Assembly: GCA_020722725.1 (NCBI GenBank)
Contig: DYKG01000039.1
Coordinates: 1-32,808, forward strand
DNA from: Candidatus Methylomirabilis sp.
Lineage (GTDB): Bacteria > Muiribacteriota > Ozemobacteria > Ozemobacterales > Ozemobacteraceae
Reading direction: 5' to 3'
Length of the DNA stretch: 32,808 nt
The position numbers and the translations under genes are program-made. Position 1 is the stretch's first letter, and each line of letters opens with the position of its first letter. The notes beneath the pieces were generated by a model. The model saw nothing but the letters and a program-made list of their open reading frames with translations, did no database searches and had not been told where the DNA came from. This document shows, one piece after another, positions 1 to 8,218 of the stretch.

Positions 1-222
1 CAAACTAACTATGTGTGAAAACCCGCTTCTGTACGTATACCGAGAATTGCTGATGTTAAACCGGTTTTAATTGCCTTTGATCAAAATGATTATTCCAGGA
101 AAACCCGCCAGTCTCCTGCCGAATACTGCCACACCGCAAAGAGATAACAGCTTTTAAACCAACGGGGTTAAGGGGCTGCCAGAATAAATCTTTGGCTGCT
201 TCTTCGTCAGTCAGAGCCTGGA

Positions 223-393
223 TTAGGAGCGGGAAAATAGCTTTTGCAGTTCGGCTGGTGTAAAGCCGGTGAAGTCGCTTATTTCTTCGACTGACCGATT
301 TCCCTGGATCGTGGCCACATTTTGAACACAGCTGTTCAGAAATCGTTTCCGCTGCCAATTATCTCTCCTGGCGATTTCCTTCAACAGTATGGT
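223..393 (-). pseudogene. Decayed C-terminal remnant of an Rpn-family (PD-(D/E)XK transposase/nuclease) gene
   Basis: Read on the minus strand in the frame that ends at the TAA at 225-223, the segment is open back to an in-frame TAA at 396-394. It encodes a basic helical stretch (KEIARRDNWQRKRF) followed by a tail with SVEEISDFTGFTPAELQKL. That tail has the form of the short helix-turn-helix-like end of Rpn/PD-(D/E)XK family transposases, usually written GKSxEEIAxxTGLSxEEIxxL. No nuclease core, start codon or upstream half is present, so this is only a fragment. A longer ORF in another frame (358-56, TTG start after GGAGAG) covers the same bases but shows no family features. The rest of 1-486 holds nothing recognisable. 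The family call rests on the tail motif alone. Confidence 0.35.
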
Positions 394-486
394 TTAATCG
401 AGCCCAAGCCGGATAATCACCAGAAACAAACCGGCACTCGCAAATCAAAATAAAAAACATGCATCGAAGCCAGGCCCAAAATGTTT

Positions 487-1338
487 TTAACGACGACCAC
501 TGAATAGAAAGAACAGAAAGGGGCAAACCAGTAACAGCAATAAATCGCCACCGACAATGAATGGCATGGCAAAAATAACGATCACCAGGGTTACCAGGGT
601 TACCAGGCAACCAAAACCCTCGCCCAGGCTTTTTCCAAGGCCTTTGGGCAAGAGCATGCAGAACCCCAGAATCAGCAGAAACGGCATAAAATTTGTCCAG
701 ATTTCTACCACCAGCATACCAATGGCGAGCAGCAGTGCGCCGCCGCAGGCCAACAGCAATAATTCCTGCACGCAGCCAGCGCCTGGTCGCACCAGACCAG
801 CCAGATTACCGGTCAGCGAAGCCAGCACAATTAAAACGACAAATGCCAAAATAAATTCGCCCAGGCCATGCCGCTGGTTCGCGGTGCCGCTCTGTTGCGG
901 GGAATAAGCTCTCTGGCCCCCCGCCCTTTCGGGTTCGGGTTCAGCCGGCATGTGGTCGTATTTTTCGGCGAGCATGCCAGGTGGGCGATTCTGATTCTGC
1001 GGCCCGACCGGTGCAGCTTCGGCTGAGGGTTGCGTTGTTGCTTGCGGTGTTTCGCCTGCTGGCGGCAAGCCGGTTTGAGGTTCTCTGGCAACCGCCGCTG
1101 TCGAGAATGCAGTTGCATCAACCGCTTCGGCCGGCAACTTTTTATCAGCTTGTCTCTGCAGCTTTTCGCGCAGCTGCCGCGCCGTTTCCCGAAAGTCGGT
1201 CGAACCGGCGACTGCATTTTCCTGACGGTATTTTTCTTTCAGCTGCAATATTTTCTCTCTGGCCGCTGGCGAAAGCCCCCACCCCGCCGCACAGATGAAA
1301 ACAAAAGCCAAAAACAGCACACAACGCCAGATTCTCAT
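487..1338 (-). CDS. Exported/membrane protein with Pro/Gln-rich linker and hydrophobic C-terminal half
   Basis: Not a family I recognise. The ATG at 1338 is chosen because GGGGAGAG lies four bases upstream; the frame stays open 11 codons further but with no ribosome site. The 283-residue product begins with a signal-like hydrophobic segment (about residues 4-20), then a charged helical stretch with many Lys, Arg and Gln, then a low-complexity Pro/Ala/Gln/Glu linker (about 75-155). From about residue 160 to the end there are four or five membrane segments (about 160-180, 191-230, 245-280), ending in SGRR. The layout suggests a periplasmic coil and flexible linker tethered to an integral membrane domain. 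It is divergent from the helicase gene at 1592, across a 253-base gap containing a 9-bp-arm dyad. Function unknown. Confidence 0.7.
   Translation of the reverse strand: MRIWRCVLFLAFVFICAAGWGLSPAAREKILQLKEKYRQENAVAGSTDFRETARQLREKLQRQADKKLPAEAVDATAFSTAAVAREPQTGLPPAGETPQATTQPSAEAAPVGPQNQNRPPGMLAEKYDHMPAEPEPERAGGQRAYSPQQSGTANQRHGLGEFILAFVVLIVLASLTGNLAGLVRPGAGCVQELLLLACGGALLLAIGMLVVEIWTNFMPFLLILGFCMLLPKGLGKSLGEGFGCLVTLVTLVIVIFAMPFIVGGDLLLLLVCPFLFFLFSGRR
585..607. repeat. Short tandem repeat, 9-bp unit x 2.6
   Basis: The unit CCAGGGTTA occurs at 585-593 and 594-602, followed by a partial copy CCAGG at 603-607. The period is a multiple of three and sits inside a membrane segment of the minus-strand gene, where it encodes repeated Leu-Val-Thr. 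Copy-number change would keep frame and only lengthen or shorten that segment. Confidence 0.6.
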
Positions 1339-1470
1339 CGCTCTCTCCCCGCCTGCCGAAAACAGTCTCAATTATATCTAAGTCCCCGGCAGGTTCATCA
1401 TTCAAATTCCTGGCAAAAAATCTTTTTAGTCCGGTCAATTTGCCATCACATTAATCAAACTACCTCATTC

Positions 1471-1491
1471 CTGCATTTGTTGCAAATGCAG
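1471..1491. promoter_or_regulatory. Perfect 9-bp inverted repeat between divergent genes (candidate operator)
   Basis: Arms CTGCATTTG (1471-1479) and CAAATGCAG (1483-1491) are exact reverse complements separated by TTG. The site lies in the gap between the minus-strand membrane protein (start 1338) and the plus-strand helicase (start 1592), about 100 bases upstream of the latter. No T-run follows on either strand, so it does not look like a terminator. About one such 9-bp dyad is expected by chance somewhere in a window of this size, so placement is the main argument. Confidence 0.35.
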
Positions 1492-1591
1492 CATGCGCGA
1501 ACGACCATTCAGAGGACTTTTCAGGGCCTGGTAGAATTGCTTCCCGGTTTTTATAGTTGAATCGCTTCGGGTTCTGGTTTAGAATCCGGGC

Positions 1592-3961
1592 ATGGCACCT
1601 ATTTTTTACCGAAAACTGGTTAGAGACCGGATTCCTGAAATAATCGAGGATGAAGGGAAAAAAGCCGTAAAAAATACCCTGCAAAAGGCTGAGCGCGAAT
1701 ATTTTCTTCGCCTGAAGCTGCTCGAAGAAGCCCATGAACTTTTCAAGGCCAGAAACAGCGGCGAATTTGCCAAAGAAGCCGCCGATGTACTCGAAGTCAT
1801 CATGGCACTCGCTGAGCATCATTCAGTTTCGATGGCCAGTATCGAAGGAATCAGAGTCAAAAGAGCCAGAGCCCGTGGCGCTTTTAAAGACAATGTCTAT
1901 CTGCATGCCGTTTATGCTGCCGATGAAAAACTCCCTGACAATGCCTCCAATACAGGGTTTTTACTGAATCCTTTCGTGGTTTCCAATTCCAGTTCGCCAA
2001 CGATAATTGAAGTTCTCAGACAGGAACTCGCAGAAAGCATTGAATGCAGCATAGCCAGCGCATTTCTGACCAGAGGCCTGATCAACCTGCTTAAGCGCCC
2101 AATCGAGGAATTTCTGGCGCGGGGCGGCAAGCTGAGCCTTCTCACATCAATAATGAATGACTTCAACAATCCCGACGATCTTCTGCATATAAAGGCAACT
2201 CACCCCAGCCTGCAGCTCAAAATTTTTTACCCATTAGAAAATAACGGCGCAGCAGGTTTCACCGATGCACCGCCACCTTTCCATCTAAAATGTTTTCTTT
2301 TTACCAAACAGGATGCAAGAAATTCTCTGATCATCGGCTCTTCAAACATGACGGCCGGCGGCCTGCTCAACAACGAAGAATGGAATTTCTTCTCCAATTC
2401 AGAGGTTAACCTGCCTTTCGCAAGCAATGATGAAAGATCGGTTTTTCAGATCGCGCAACAGAACTACCAGAATTACTGGGAAAACTCTTCGGTAGAGCCT
2501 GACGCTGAATTTATAGCCTTCTACCGCAAAAGGTTCGAGCGTCACAACCAGATGAGCCGTGCACTGCAGCAGGCAATAACCAATGAAGAAATTCCTTCAG
2601 CCAACGGTTTGCTCAAGCCCCGCCCAAGTCAGCAAGAAGCTCTTGCAAGTCTTGCAGAACGACGCAGTAATGGCGTAAAAAAAACTGCCGTTATAGCTGC
2701 TACCGGACTCGGAAAAACACATCTTGCCGCATTCGATTTTCTGCAGAGCGGCTTCAAATCTATTCTTTTTCTTGTTCATCGCGCCAACATTCTTGCTAAA
2801 GCCCGAGAAACCTTCAGACAGGTTCTAGGCGACAATTCTTTCGGAGAACTTTTAACCGGAGATACGCCGTCCTCAGACAGAAAAATAATGGCCACCGCTG
2901 CCAAAGGCGTATTTGCTATGGTTCAAACTCTTTCCCAGAAGAGCCTGCTTGAGCTTTTTCCTCAGAAGCATTTTGACTACATAGTTTTCGATGAGTTTCA
3001 CCACGGCTACGCGCCTACCTACAAAAGAGTTCTTGAATATTTCGACAGCAAATTCTTTCTGGGCCTGACAGCCACACCGGAGCGCATGGATGGCCGTGAT
3101 GTTCTTGAATTATGCGACTACGATATCGCTTATGAAATGCGTCTCTTCAGCGCCATCGACCAGAAATTGCTGACACCCTTCCAGTATTACGCGATCCATG
3201 ACCCCACCGATTACAACCAGATCCTCTGGACCGGCACCGGCTACGATGAGCAGCAGCTGGAAGCAGCTCTCAGCAGTGATACCAGAGCGGAGATTATCAT
3301 CAACAATCTCAAGGCTTACCTTCCGGCTTTCGGCAGCAAAATCAGGGCGCTGGCTTTCTGCTCAAACAAGGGGCACGCAAGATACATGACTGAGGCTTTC
3401 AAAAGAGCCGGCCTGACTGCGGAATGTCTGCTCGGAGAATCCAGCGAGGCAGAGCGAGAAAAGACAATTTCCCGTCTACAATCAGAAAATGATGCCCTGC
3501 AGATAATCTGTTCCGTCGATATTCTTGGCGAGGGAATCGACATACCGGCTGTCAGTCACGTGCTGCTGCTAAGGCCTACTGAATCACCAACCGTTGTATT
3601 ACAGCAGCTGGGACGTGGTCTAAGAGTCGTGCCAGGCAAAGACTTTCTTGTAGTGCTTGATTTTGTGGGCAATTTCAAAAATTCCTATATTATCCCTTCT
3701 ATTTTTTCCGGCCATTATTTTGCAACAGATGAAAAGCCGCTGAAGGCCCCGGTCAGTTTCGTTCTGCCGAGTGGCTGCTCCACAGATGTAGACACCAGAG
3801 TCACCCGCATCTGGGAAGATGAAATCAGAAAGAAGCTTTGCCTGAAGCCAGAAGCAATTCTCAAAGAAGCCTACCTGGCTATCAAAGGCCGACTTGGCAA
3901 GTCGCCCACCTGCTGGACTTCATTGCAAACCGTGAAGCCGATGATTCAGATGGCTTGGTGA
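1592..3961 (+). CDS. MazG-like NTP pyrophosphohydrolase - PLD nuclease - SF2 helicase polyprotein, upstream part of a frameshifted gene
   Basis: ATG at 1592 starts a 789-codon frame with three modules. Residues 1-105 are a MazG/phosphoribosyl-ATP-pyrophosphohydrolase-like domain (KLVRDRIPEII at 8-18; metal motif EEAHE 45-49 and EAAD 62-65). Residues about 125-300 are a phospholipase D-type (HKD) nuclease domain with HLK at 231-233 and GSSN at 249-252. From about 345 there is a superfamily 2 helicase: Walker A ATGLGKT with Lys375, DEFH 467-470, TATPER 493-498, and motif VI QQLGRGLR 671-678. PLD plus helicase is the layout of the DUF3427-type helicases. At 3905-3907 the frame appears to lose one base: downstream codons in this frame stop looking like protein and end at 3961, while the family-like sequence continues in the -1 frame to 5040. 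With one extra C the protein would be 1149 residues. Substrate is unknown; DNA repair or anti-phage defence is an inference from domains. Confidence 0.85.
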   Translation: MAPIFYRKLVRDRIPEIIEDEGKKAVKNTLQKAEREYFLRLKLLEEAHELFKARNSGEFAKEAADVLEVIMALAEHHSVSMASIEGIRVKRARARGAFKDNVYLHAVYAADEKLPDNASNTGFLLNPFVVSNSSSPTIIEVLRQELAESIECSIASAFLTRGLINLLKRPIEEFLARGGKLSLLTSIMNDFNNPDDLLHIKATHPSLQLKIFYPLENNGAAGFTDAPPPFHLKCFLFTKQDARNSLIIGSSNMTAGGLLNNEEWNFFSNSEVNLPFASNDERSVFQIAQQNYQNYWENSSVEPDAEFIAFYRKRFERHNQMSRALQQAITNEEIPSANGLLKPRPSQQEALASLAERRSNGVKKTAVIAATGLGKTHLAAFDFLQSGFKSILFLVHRANILAKARETFRQVLGDNSFGELLTGDTPSSDRKIMATAAKGVFAMVQTLSQKSLLELFPQKHFDYIVFDEFHHGYAPTYKRVLEYFDSKFFLGLTATPERMDGRDVLELCDYDIAYEMRLFSAIDQKLLTPFQYYAIHDPTDYNQILWTGTGYDEQQLEAALSSDTRAEIIINNLKAYLPAFGSKIRALAFCSNKGHARYMTEAFKRAGLTAECLLGESSEAEREKTISRLQSENDALQIICSVDILGEGIDIPAVSHVLLLRPTESPTVVLQQLGRGLRVVPGKDFLVVLDFVGNFKNSYIIPSIFSGHYFATDEKPLKAPVSFVLPSGCSTDVDTRVTRIWEDEIRKKLCLKPEAILKEAYLAIKGRLGKSPTCWTSLQTVKPMIQMAW

Positions 3962-5040
3962 AGATTTTGAAAAAATGGTTACAAAACAAGAAAACGGCCG
4001 ATAAAACAGGGAAACTTCCTATTTTTGCAAACTGGCTGCGTGTCAAAGAAATGGCCGAGGATCTTTCCCAATTCGAGAAGACCCTTCTGGGCACACCAGG
4101 AGAAGAGTTCCTTCAGCATATCGAGAATGAGCTGAGTCCAACTAAATCTTACAAAATGGTTGTTCTCAAAGTCCTGCTCGCGGATCAAAACCAACGAACT
4201 TCCTGGCCAATAGAATGGATTGCTGAAGGGTTCAGGCATTATTACCTCACTCATCCGGCGCATTTAAGAGATTGTTCATTGCTTGAAGATGCCGAGCACC
4301 CGGAAAAAGTAAATCTCAAAAAGTTTGTGGCTCTTGTAAAAGGCATGCCGCTCGACAAGCTTTCAAATTCACCCGACAAGTATTTTGAACTCGATACTGC
4401 CAAGGGCCTTTTCGAGTTGAAGGAAGCTATCAGAAGCTTCTGGAACCAGGCAGAATTCCGCAAACTGGTTTTGGAAAGAGCAGATTATGCTCTTGCTCTA
4501 TACTTCCGGCGGTCGACAAATCAAAAGCCGCCCGAAAGAAAAAGCCCACCCGGGATCGTTGGGAAAGTCGAAAATATGTCGCCTGAGCCGCCGCAGGAAA
4601 CAGCCGACGCTGGTGAAGATACGATTGAACTACCCTTTTATTACGACCTAAAAGTTGCGGCCGGAAAACTGAATCAGACTTTTTCTGCCGAAAAAAGCTC
4701 AGAAGCGATGGCAGTGCCCAAAACCGGCAATTATTCACCTGATCGGCATTTTGTGGTTAAAATTAGCGGCAATTCGATGAATGGCGGCAAAAGCCCAATC
4801 AAAGACGGCGACCTGGTCATTCTCGAAAAAATAACCCCAACAAGTGCCGGCAGTATGAACGGCCAGATTGTCGCTGTTGAATACCATGATGAATATGGCG
4901 GCACCGCCTACGCCATCAAAAAAATCAAAAAATCAGGCAACCAATACTACCTTGTCTCAAGCAACAAAGACTTCAACGAAGTCCTTATAGACCCCGCACA
5001 GATCAAACCCTTCGCCCGTTACATAAAATCTTTGAAATAG
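3904..5040 (+). CDS. Downstream part of the frameshifted helicase gene, with C-terminal LexA/S24-type autopeptidase
   Basis: This frame continues the helicase. It begins with HLLDFIANREADD, matching the region that in DUF3427-type helicases follows a GRLGxxP motif, and includes SYKMVVLK. The last about 135 residues are an S24/LexA-like domain. In numbering of the restored 1149-residue protein it has VAAG at 1022-1025 (bases 4654-4665), the same Ala-Gly cleavage motif as LexA; the nucleophile Ser1062 in GNSM (4774-4776); and general base Lys1110 in AIKKIKK (4918-4920), followed by the SSNKDF segment. All residues for self-cleavage are therefore present. A Pro/Glu-rich linker separates it from the helicase tail. 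If translated separately, GTG 3958 is the nearest plausible in-frame start, but it has no good ribosome site. I infer this is one gene with a 1-nt deletion, a base-call error or a programmed -1 shift. Confidence 0.75.
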   Translation, partial: AHLLDFIANREADDSDGLVKILKKWLQNKKTADKTGKLPIFANWLRVKEMAEDLSQFEKTLLGTPGEEFLQHIENELSPTKSYKMVVLKVLLADQNQRTSWPIEWIAEGFRHYYLTHPAHLRDCSLLEDAEHPEKVNLKKFVALVKGMPLDKLSNSPDKYFELDTAKGLFELKEAIRSFWNQAEFRKLVLERADYALALYFRRSTNQKPPERKSPPGIVGKVENMSPEPPQETADAGEDTIELPFYYDLKVAAGKLNQTFSAEKSSEAMAVPKTGNYSPDRHFVVKISGNSMNGGKSPIKDGDLVILEKITPTSAGSMNGQIVAVEYHDEYGGTAYAIKKIKKSGNQYYLVSSNKDFNEVLIDPAQIKPFARYIKSLK

Positions 5041-5439
5041 CTTCTGAAAATCGTTGCCGAAATTATAAATGACCGCGAAAATCGGACAGTGGGTTAAGTT
5101 ATAATCACCCAGACCGATAATGCGAAAAAGGCGCTGCAATGAGCCAACAAAAACGACATAATTGGACAGCGGTGCCCTTTCTGGAAACCTTCTTTTAAGT
5201 CCTTTTTAAATTAAGAATTCGGCAGGGATTTTTTTAGATCAGGGGCTTCTCCAACATTTATTGGTCGTAAAACTCTAGATGCCAGCCATTTGCAAAATAT
5301 TCAGGAGAAAACAAATGAACAATGACTGCATTTCTGATATTCTCAGGTAATTCTCGATGGCGTGGTCCAAGGGATAAATAGAATGCAATTTTATCAGCCA
5401 AATCATACACCGAGAATTGCTGACCAGAAACATCCGAAA
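5041..5439. other. Intergenic stretch without a convincing gene
   Basis: No conserved gene was found between the helicase stop and the protease promoter. A TATAAT-like hexamer occurs at 5100-5105 without a good -35 partner. A 19-codon ATG frame near 5139 and a 62-codon minus-strand GTG frame (5446-5258) are present. The latter has a protein-like composition (PENIRNAVIVHLFSPEYF) but no ribosome site, and its first codons overlap the -35 of the downstream promoter, so I do not call it. Confidence 0.4.
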
Positions 5440-5468
5440 TTGACACATCTTAGATCCTTTCGTATAAT
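5440..5468 (+). promoter_or_regulatory. Perfect consensus sigma-70 promoter of the C11 protease gene
   Basis: TTGACA (5440-5445), a 17-base spacer and TATAAT (5463-5468) match both consensus hexamers and the optimal spacing exactly. Transcription would start near 5475, some 30 bases before the GTG start at 5506 and just upstream of the ribosome site GGAGG at 5495-5499. Fewer than 0.01 such sites are expected by chance in this window. Confidence 0.9.
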
Positions 5469-5505
5469 GATTGTGATCACTGCATCCAATCCCCGGAGGA
5501 AAAGT

Positions 5506-8148
5506 GTGAACCTCAAGCTTATGAGAAAATCAGCGGTTCTAACCATACTGCTAATAATACTGGTGGTATCTTCGGTACATTCCCAAACCAGAGAATGGAC
5601 ATTCATGCTGTTTATGGCCGCCGACAACAACCTTGAAAGCGGCACCTCCACAGATATCAATGAGATTGAAAAATACGGTTCAAACGATAAGCTGGCGTTC
5701 GTTGCCCAGATAGATCTGAATGGAAATTTCAACGATGAATCAGAGTTGAAATGGACGGGAACCCGACGCTTCTTCATTCAGCGCGATAATAACATGAAAA
5801 AAATGACTTCTCCGGCAATTGAAGACCTGGGCGAAGTCGATATGGCTACCCCTGAGGCATTGAAAGACTTTGTTAGATGGGCTCGTGAAAACTACCCGGC
5901 AAAACACTACGCCATCATCCTCTGGAACCACGGCACCGGCTGGAAAGAAATTTCACCGAACATAATGGAAATGGCCATGCCACCGGTCGAACTGTCTCCT
6001 GGCATGACCACTGCGCTCGAAAATATTTCATACAACATTTCTTATGATGATACCTCCCGTTCGTCCATGGATATCCCGACTCTTCACCAGACCCTTGAAG
6101 AAGTTAAAGAAATCCTCGGACAACCCATCGACCTCCTTGGATTTGACGCCTGTCTGATGCAAATGGCTGAAGTAGCCTGGGCAGCCGCGCCGTTCGCCCT
6201 TTATCAGGTCGGCTGCCCCGACCAGGAACCTGAACGCGGTTGGCCATACGACCTCATTGCCGGCTTGATGCACAAAAAGCCTGCCATGTCTGCCGAAGAA
6301 CTCGGCGGTGCCGTAGTCAGAAGCTACAAACAATCATATACCGATGGGTCACAGGGCAATACCGCGGTTGTTCTTTCCTTGCTGAATCTCCAGAAAGTCC
6401 CCGAAATCCAGGAAAGCTTCAACAACTTCTGCTCTGATCTTCGCAAAAATATTTCCGACATCGACAAGATTGAAAAATGCCGGGAAGAAGCTCTCAAATA
6501 CTCGTATGGCGACTACATAGATCTGGCACATTTCCTTTATCTGCTCAATAAAACCAGCGTCAGCAGTGTCACACGATCCTCTGCCGCGCAACTTTACCGC
6601 GATATTATCGGCAACAAAAAAGATCGCGGTTTTGTCACCAGCCTGGCCGCAAGTGGTGAAAAATTTGCCAACGCCCGTGGTCTTTCGATTTTCTTCCCTG
6701 ATCGTCAGGGCTTCAGGACCTACATGAACCCATACAAGCCGTTGAATTTCTGTAAAGAAACTGAATGGTTCACCACCCTTCAGGAGATTTCCGTTCCGAA
6801 CCTGCCATACCTTAAAGTTGAAGACGCGGTTCTGTCAGACAAAAACAAAGACGGCAGAATTGCTGCCGGAGAAGAAGTCACTCTATACCTCAACATCCGC
6901 AATCTTGGCCGCAAAACTCTAAAATCCGCTTCTATAAAATGCGTTACCGATTCTACCTATCTTGGCAGTAAAAACTTTTCGGTCAGCCTTGAAAAACTGC
7001 CTGGGCCGCAAAAATCCGATTTGATCCCGGTCATGAAGTTCCAGGTTTCTGAAACTACGCCGGTGCACAGCGAAATAGTATTGAATATATCATTAAAAGG
7101 TGAAGGAATACCTGTTTCAACCTTCAAAACCACTTTTTATGTAAAAGAGCCTTTCGCTTCAACCGGTCACGCCCTTCTGGTAATGACCGACACATTTTCA
7201 CCCGCCGGCCCGGCAATCACTGAAATGCTCAATAATGCCAACGTTCAGTTCGACACCTGGGATCGCGTGCTCGACGGAGACCTCAAACCAGAAGTTCTGA
7301 AACGCTACCTGGAAGGCTGGGTTCTTATACTCGTTCAAGACTCAACCCCCCAGCAATCTTTGACCGAGAAAGAAATCGAAGCCTTGTCTGAATTTCTCGG
7401 TGCCGGCGGACGACTTGTCCTCAACGGCCAGGATCTGGCTTTCTCCCTGAGAGACAGCGCTTTTCTCCGCGACAGGTGCAAAGCATCTTTTATTCAGGAT
7501 GATGTCAACGTCCATGTAGTTGCCGGAACCAACGGTTTTGCCAATAATCAAATTATTCAGATTTTTGGCGGTGATGGTGCCAATAACCAGAAATGGCCAG
7601 ATGAAATCGATGCCCTTCCCGGTGCTCAGGCCATAATTCGCTATGAAGATAAGGGTCGCGACATGGCCGATGAATCGCAGATGGTTGGCCCGAACCACAA
7701 ACCCGGGTCAAAGACCAAAGGCATTAAATCCTCCGGAACTGCCGGGGTAAAAGTAATCGACGGATACCGCCTGCTGCTTTTCACCTTTGGTATTGAAGCA
7801 ATTAATAATAAATCGCAACGCACCATGTTCATGAAAGAAATCGTAAAAGTCATGCAACCTGACGTGGCGGCAGAAATGCGCAATTATGCCAATGCCGCCA
7901 ACCGCCGCACCAATACCAGGTCAAATGCAGAAGGCGAAATAATTGAGCGCACCGACCTGCTTTCCAATGTAGAAAACCGCCTGATCGGTCAGATTCGACG
8001 CGAAGCCAGCAAAAACCCGGCCTCAGCACGCAAACTTCTCGATCAGATAGAAAAAATGCCAGAGAACGAAAAAAAGTCCTTGAAAAAACTTGAAAAAAAT
8101 ATCCGTTCCATCTTGGAATTTGACAACCAGCATGGTACTTTGAGATAA
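5506..8148 (+). CDS. Secreted clostripain-like (peptidase family C11) cysteine protease, multidomain
   Basis: Start is GTG 5506: GGAGG ends six bases upstream and the consensus promoter lies further up, so the longer open frame from 5362 is excluded. The product has 880 residues. Residues 1-26 form a signal peptide ending near VHSQ. The C11 domain follows (EWTFMLFMAADNNLES), with the catalytic His142 in WNHGTGW and Cys216 in FDACLM; the family typically cleaves after basic residues. A dockerin-like acidic stretch (DKNKDGRIAAGEE) opens a beta-sandwich region (about 440-560). Next comes a Rossmann/GATase-like domain (about 565-790) like those C-terminal to some secreted proteases, and a charged helical tail. 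The gene is a single transcription unit with its own promoter and a terminator at 8170-8203. Export and protease fold are well supported; target and activation site are not visible. Confidence 0.9.
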   Translation: MNLKLMRKSAVLTILLIILVVSSVHSQTREWTFMLFMAADNNLESGTSTDINEIEKYGSNDKLAFVAQIDLNGNFNDESELKWTGTRRFFIQRDNNMKKMTSPAIEDLGEVDMATPEALKDFVRWARENYPAKHYAIILWNHGTGWKEISPNIMEMAMPPVELSPGMTTALENISYNISYDDTSRSSMDIPTLHQTLEEVKEILGQPIDLLGFDACLMQMAEVAWAAAPFALYQVGCPDQEPERGWPYDLIAGLMHKKPAMSAEELGGAVVRSYKQSYTDGSQGNTAVVLSLLNLQKVPEIQESFNNFCSDLRKNISDIDKIEKCREEALKYSYGDYIDLAHFLYLLNKTSVSSVTRSSAAQLYRDIIGNKKDRGFVTSLAASGEKFANARGLSIFFPDRQGFRTYMNPYKPLNFCKETEWFTTLQEISVPNLPYLKVEDAVLSDKNKDGRIAAGEEVTLYLNIRNLGRKTLKSASIKCVTDSTYLGSKNFSVSLEKLPGPQKSDLIPVMKFQVSETTPVHSEIVLNISLKGEGIPVSTFKTTFYVKEPFASTGHALLVMTDTFSPAGPAITEMLNNANVQFDTWDRVLDGDLKPEVLKRYLEGWVLILVQDSTPQQSLTEKEIEALSEFLGAGGRLVLNGQDLAFSLRDSAFLRDRCKASFIQDDVNVHVVAGTNGFANNQIIQIFGGDGANNQKWPDEIDALPGAQAIIRYEDKGRDMADESQMVGPNHKPGSKTKGIKSSGTAGVKVIDGYRLLLFTFGIEAINNKSQRTMFMKEIVKVMQPDVAAEMRNYANAANRRTNTRSNAEGEIIERTDLLSNVENRLIGQIRREASKNPASARKLLDQIEKMPENEKKSLKKLEKNIRSILEFDNQHGTLR

Positions 8149-8169
8149 ATTAAACCCTGACCTAATTTT

Positions 8170-8203
8170 ACGGAGAAATCTCTAACGGGGTTTCTCCGTT
8201 TTT
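8170..8203 (+). terminator. Rho-independent terminator of the C11 protease gene
   Basis: A 9-bp stem ACGGAGAAA (8170-8178) / TTTCTCCGT (8191-8199) with a 12-base loop is followed by a short T-run (8199-8203). It lies 21 bases after the protease stop and 16 bases before the ftsL-like start, so it separates the protease from the dcw cluster. Confidence 0.75.
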
Positions 8204-8218
8204 ACGTACCATCAAATA

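Noticed and set aside
56-358. 100-codon minus-strand ORF with TTG start and GGAGAG upstream
   Set aside because: Its residues show no family pattern, while another frame over the same bases carries a recognisable Rpn-type tail; treated as a shadow of the remnant.
5139-5198. 19-codon ATG ORF with a TATAAT upstream
   Set aside because: No -35 or ribosome site and too short to judge; possibly noise.
40-5424. Identical 15-mer ACCGAGAATTGCTGA near 40 and near 5410
   Set aside because: About one repeated 15-mer pair is expected by chance in a window of this size, and flanks do not match; not an attachment site or IS end.
5258-5446. 62-codon minus-strand GTG ORF before the protease gene
   Set aside because: Protein-like composition but no ribosome site, no known family, and its start overlaps a consensus promoter on the other strand.
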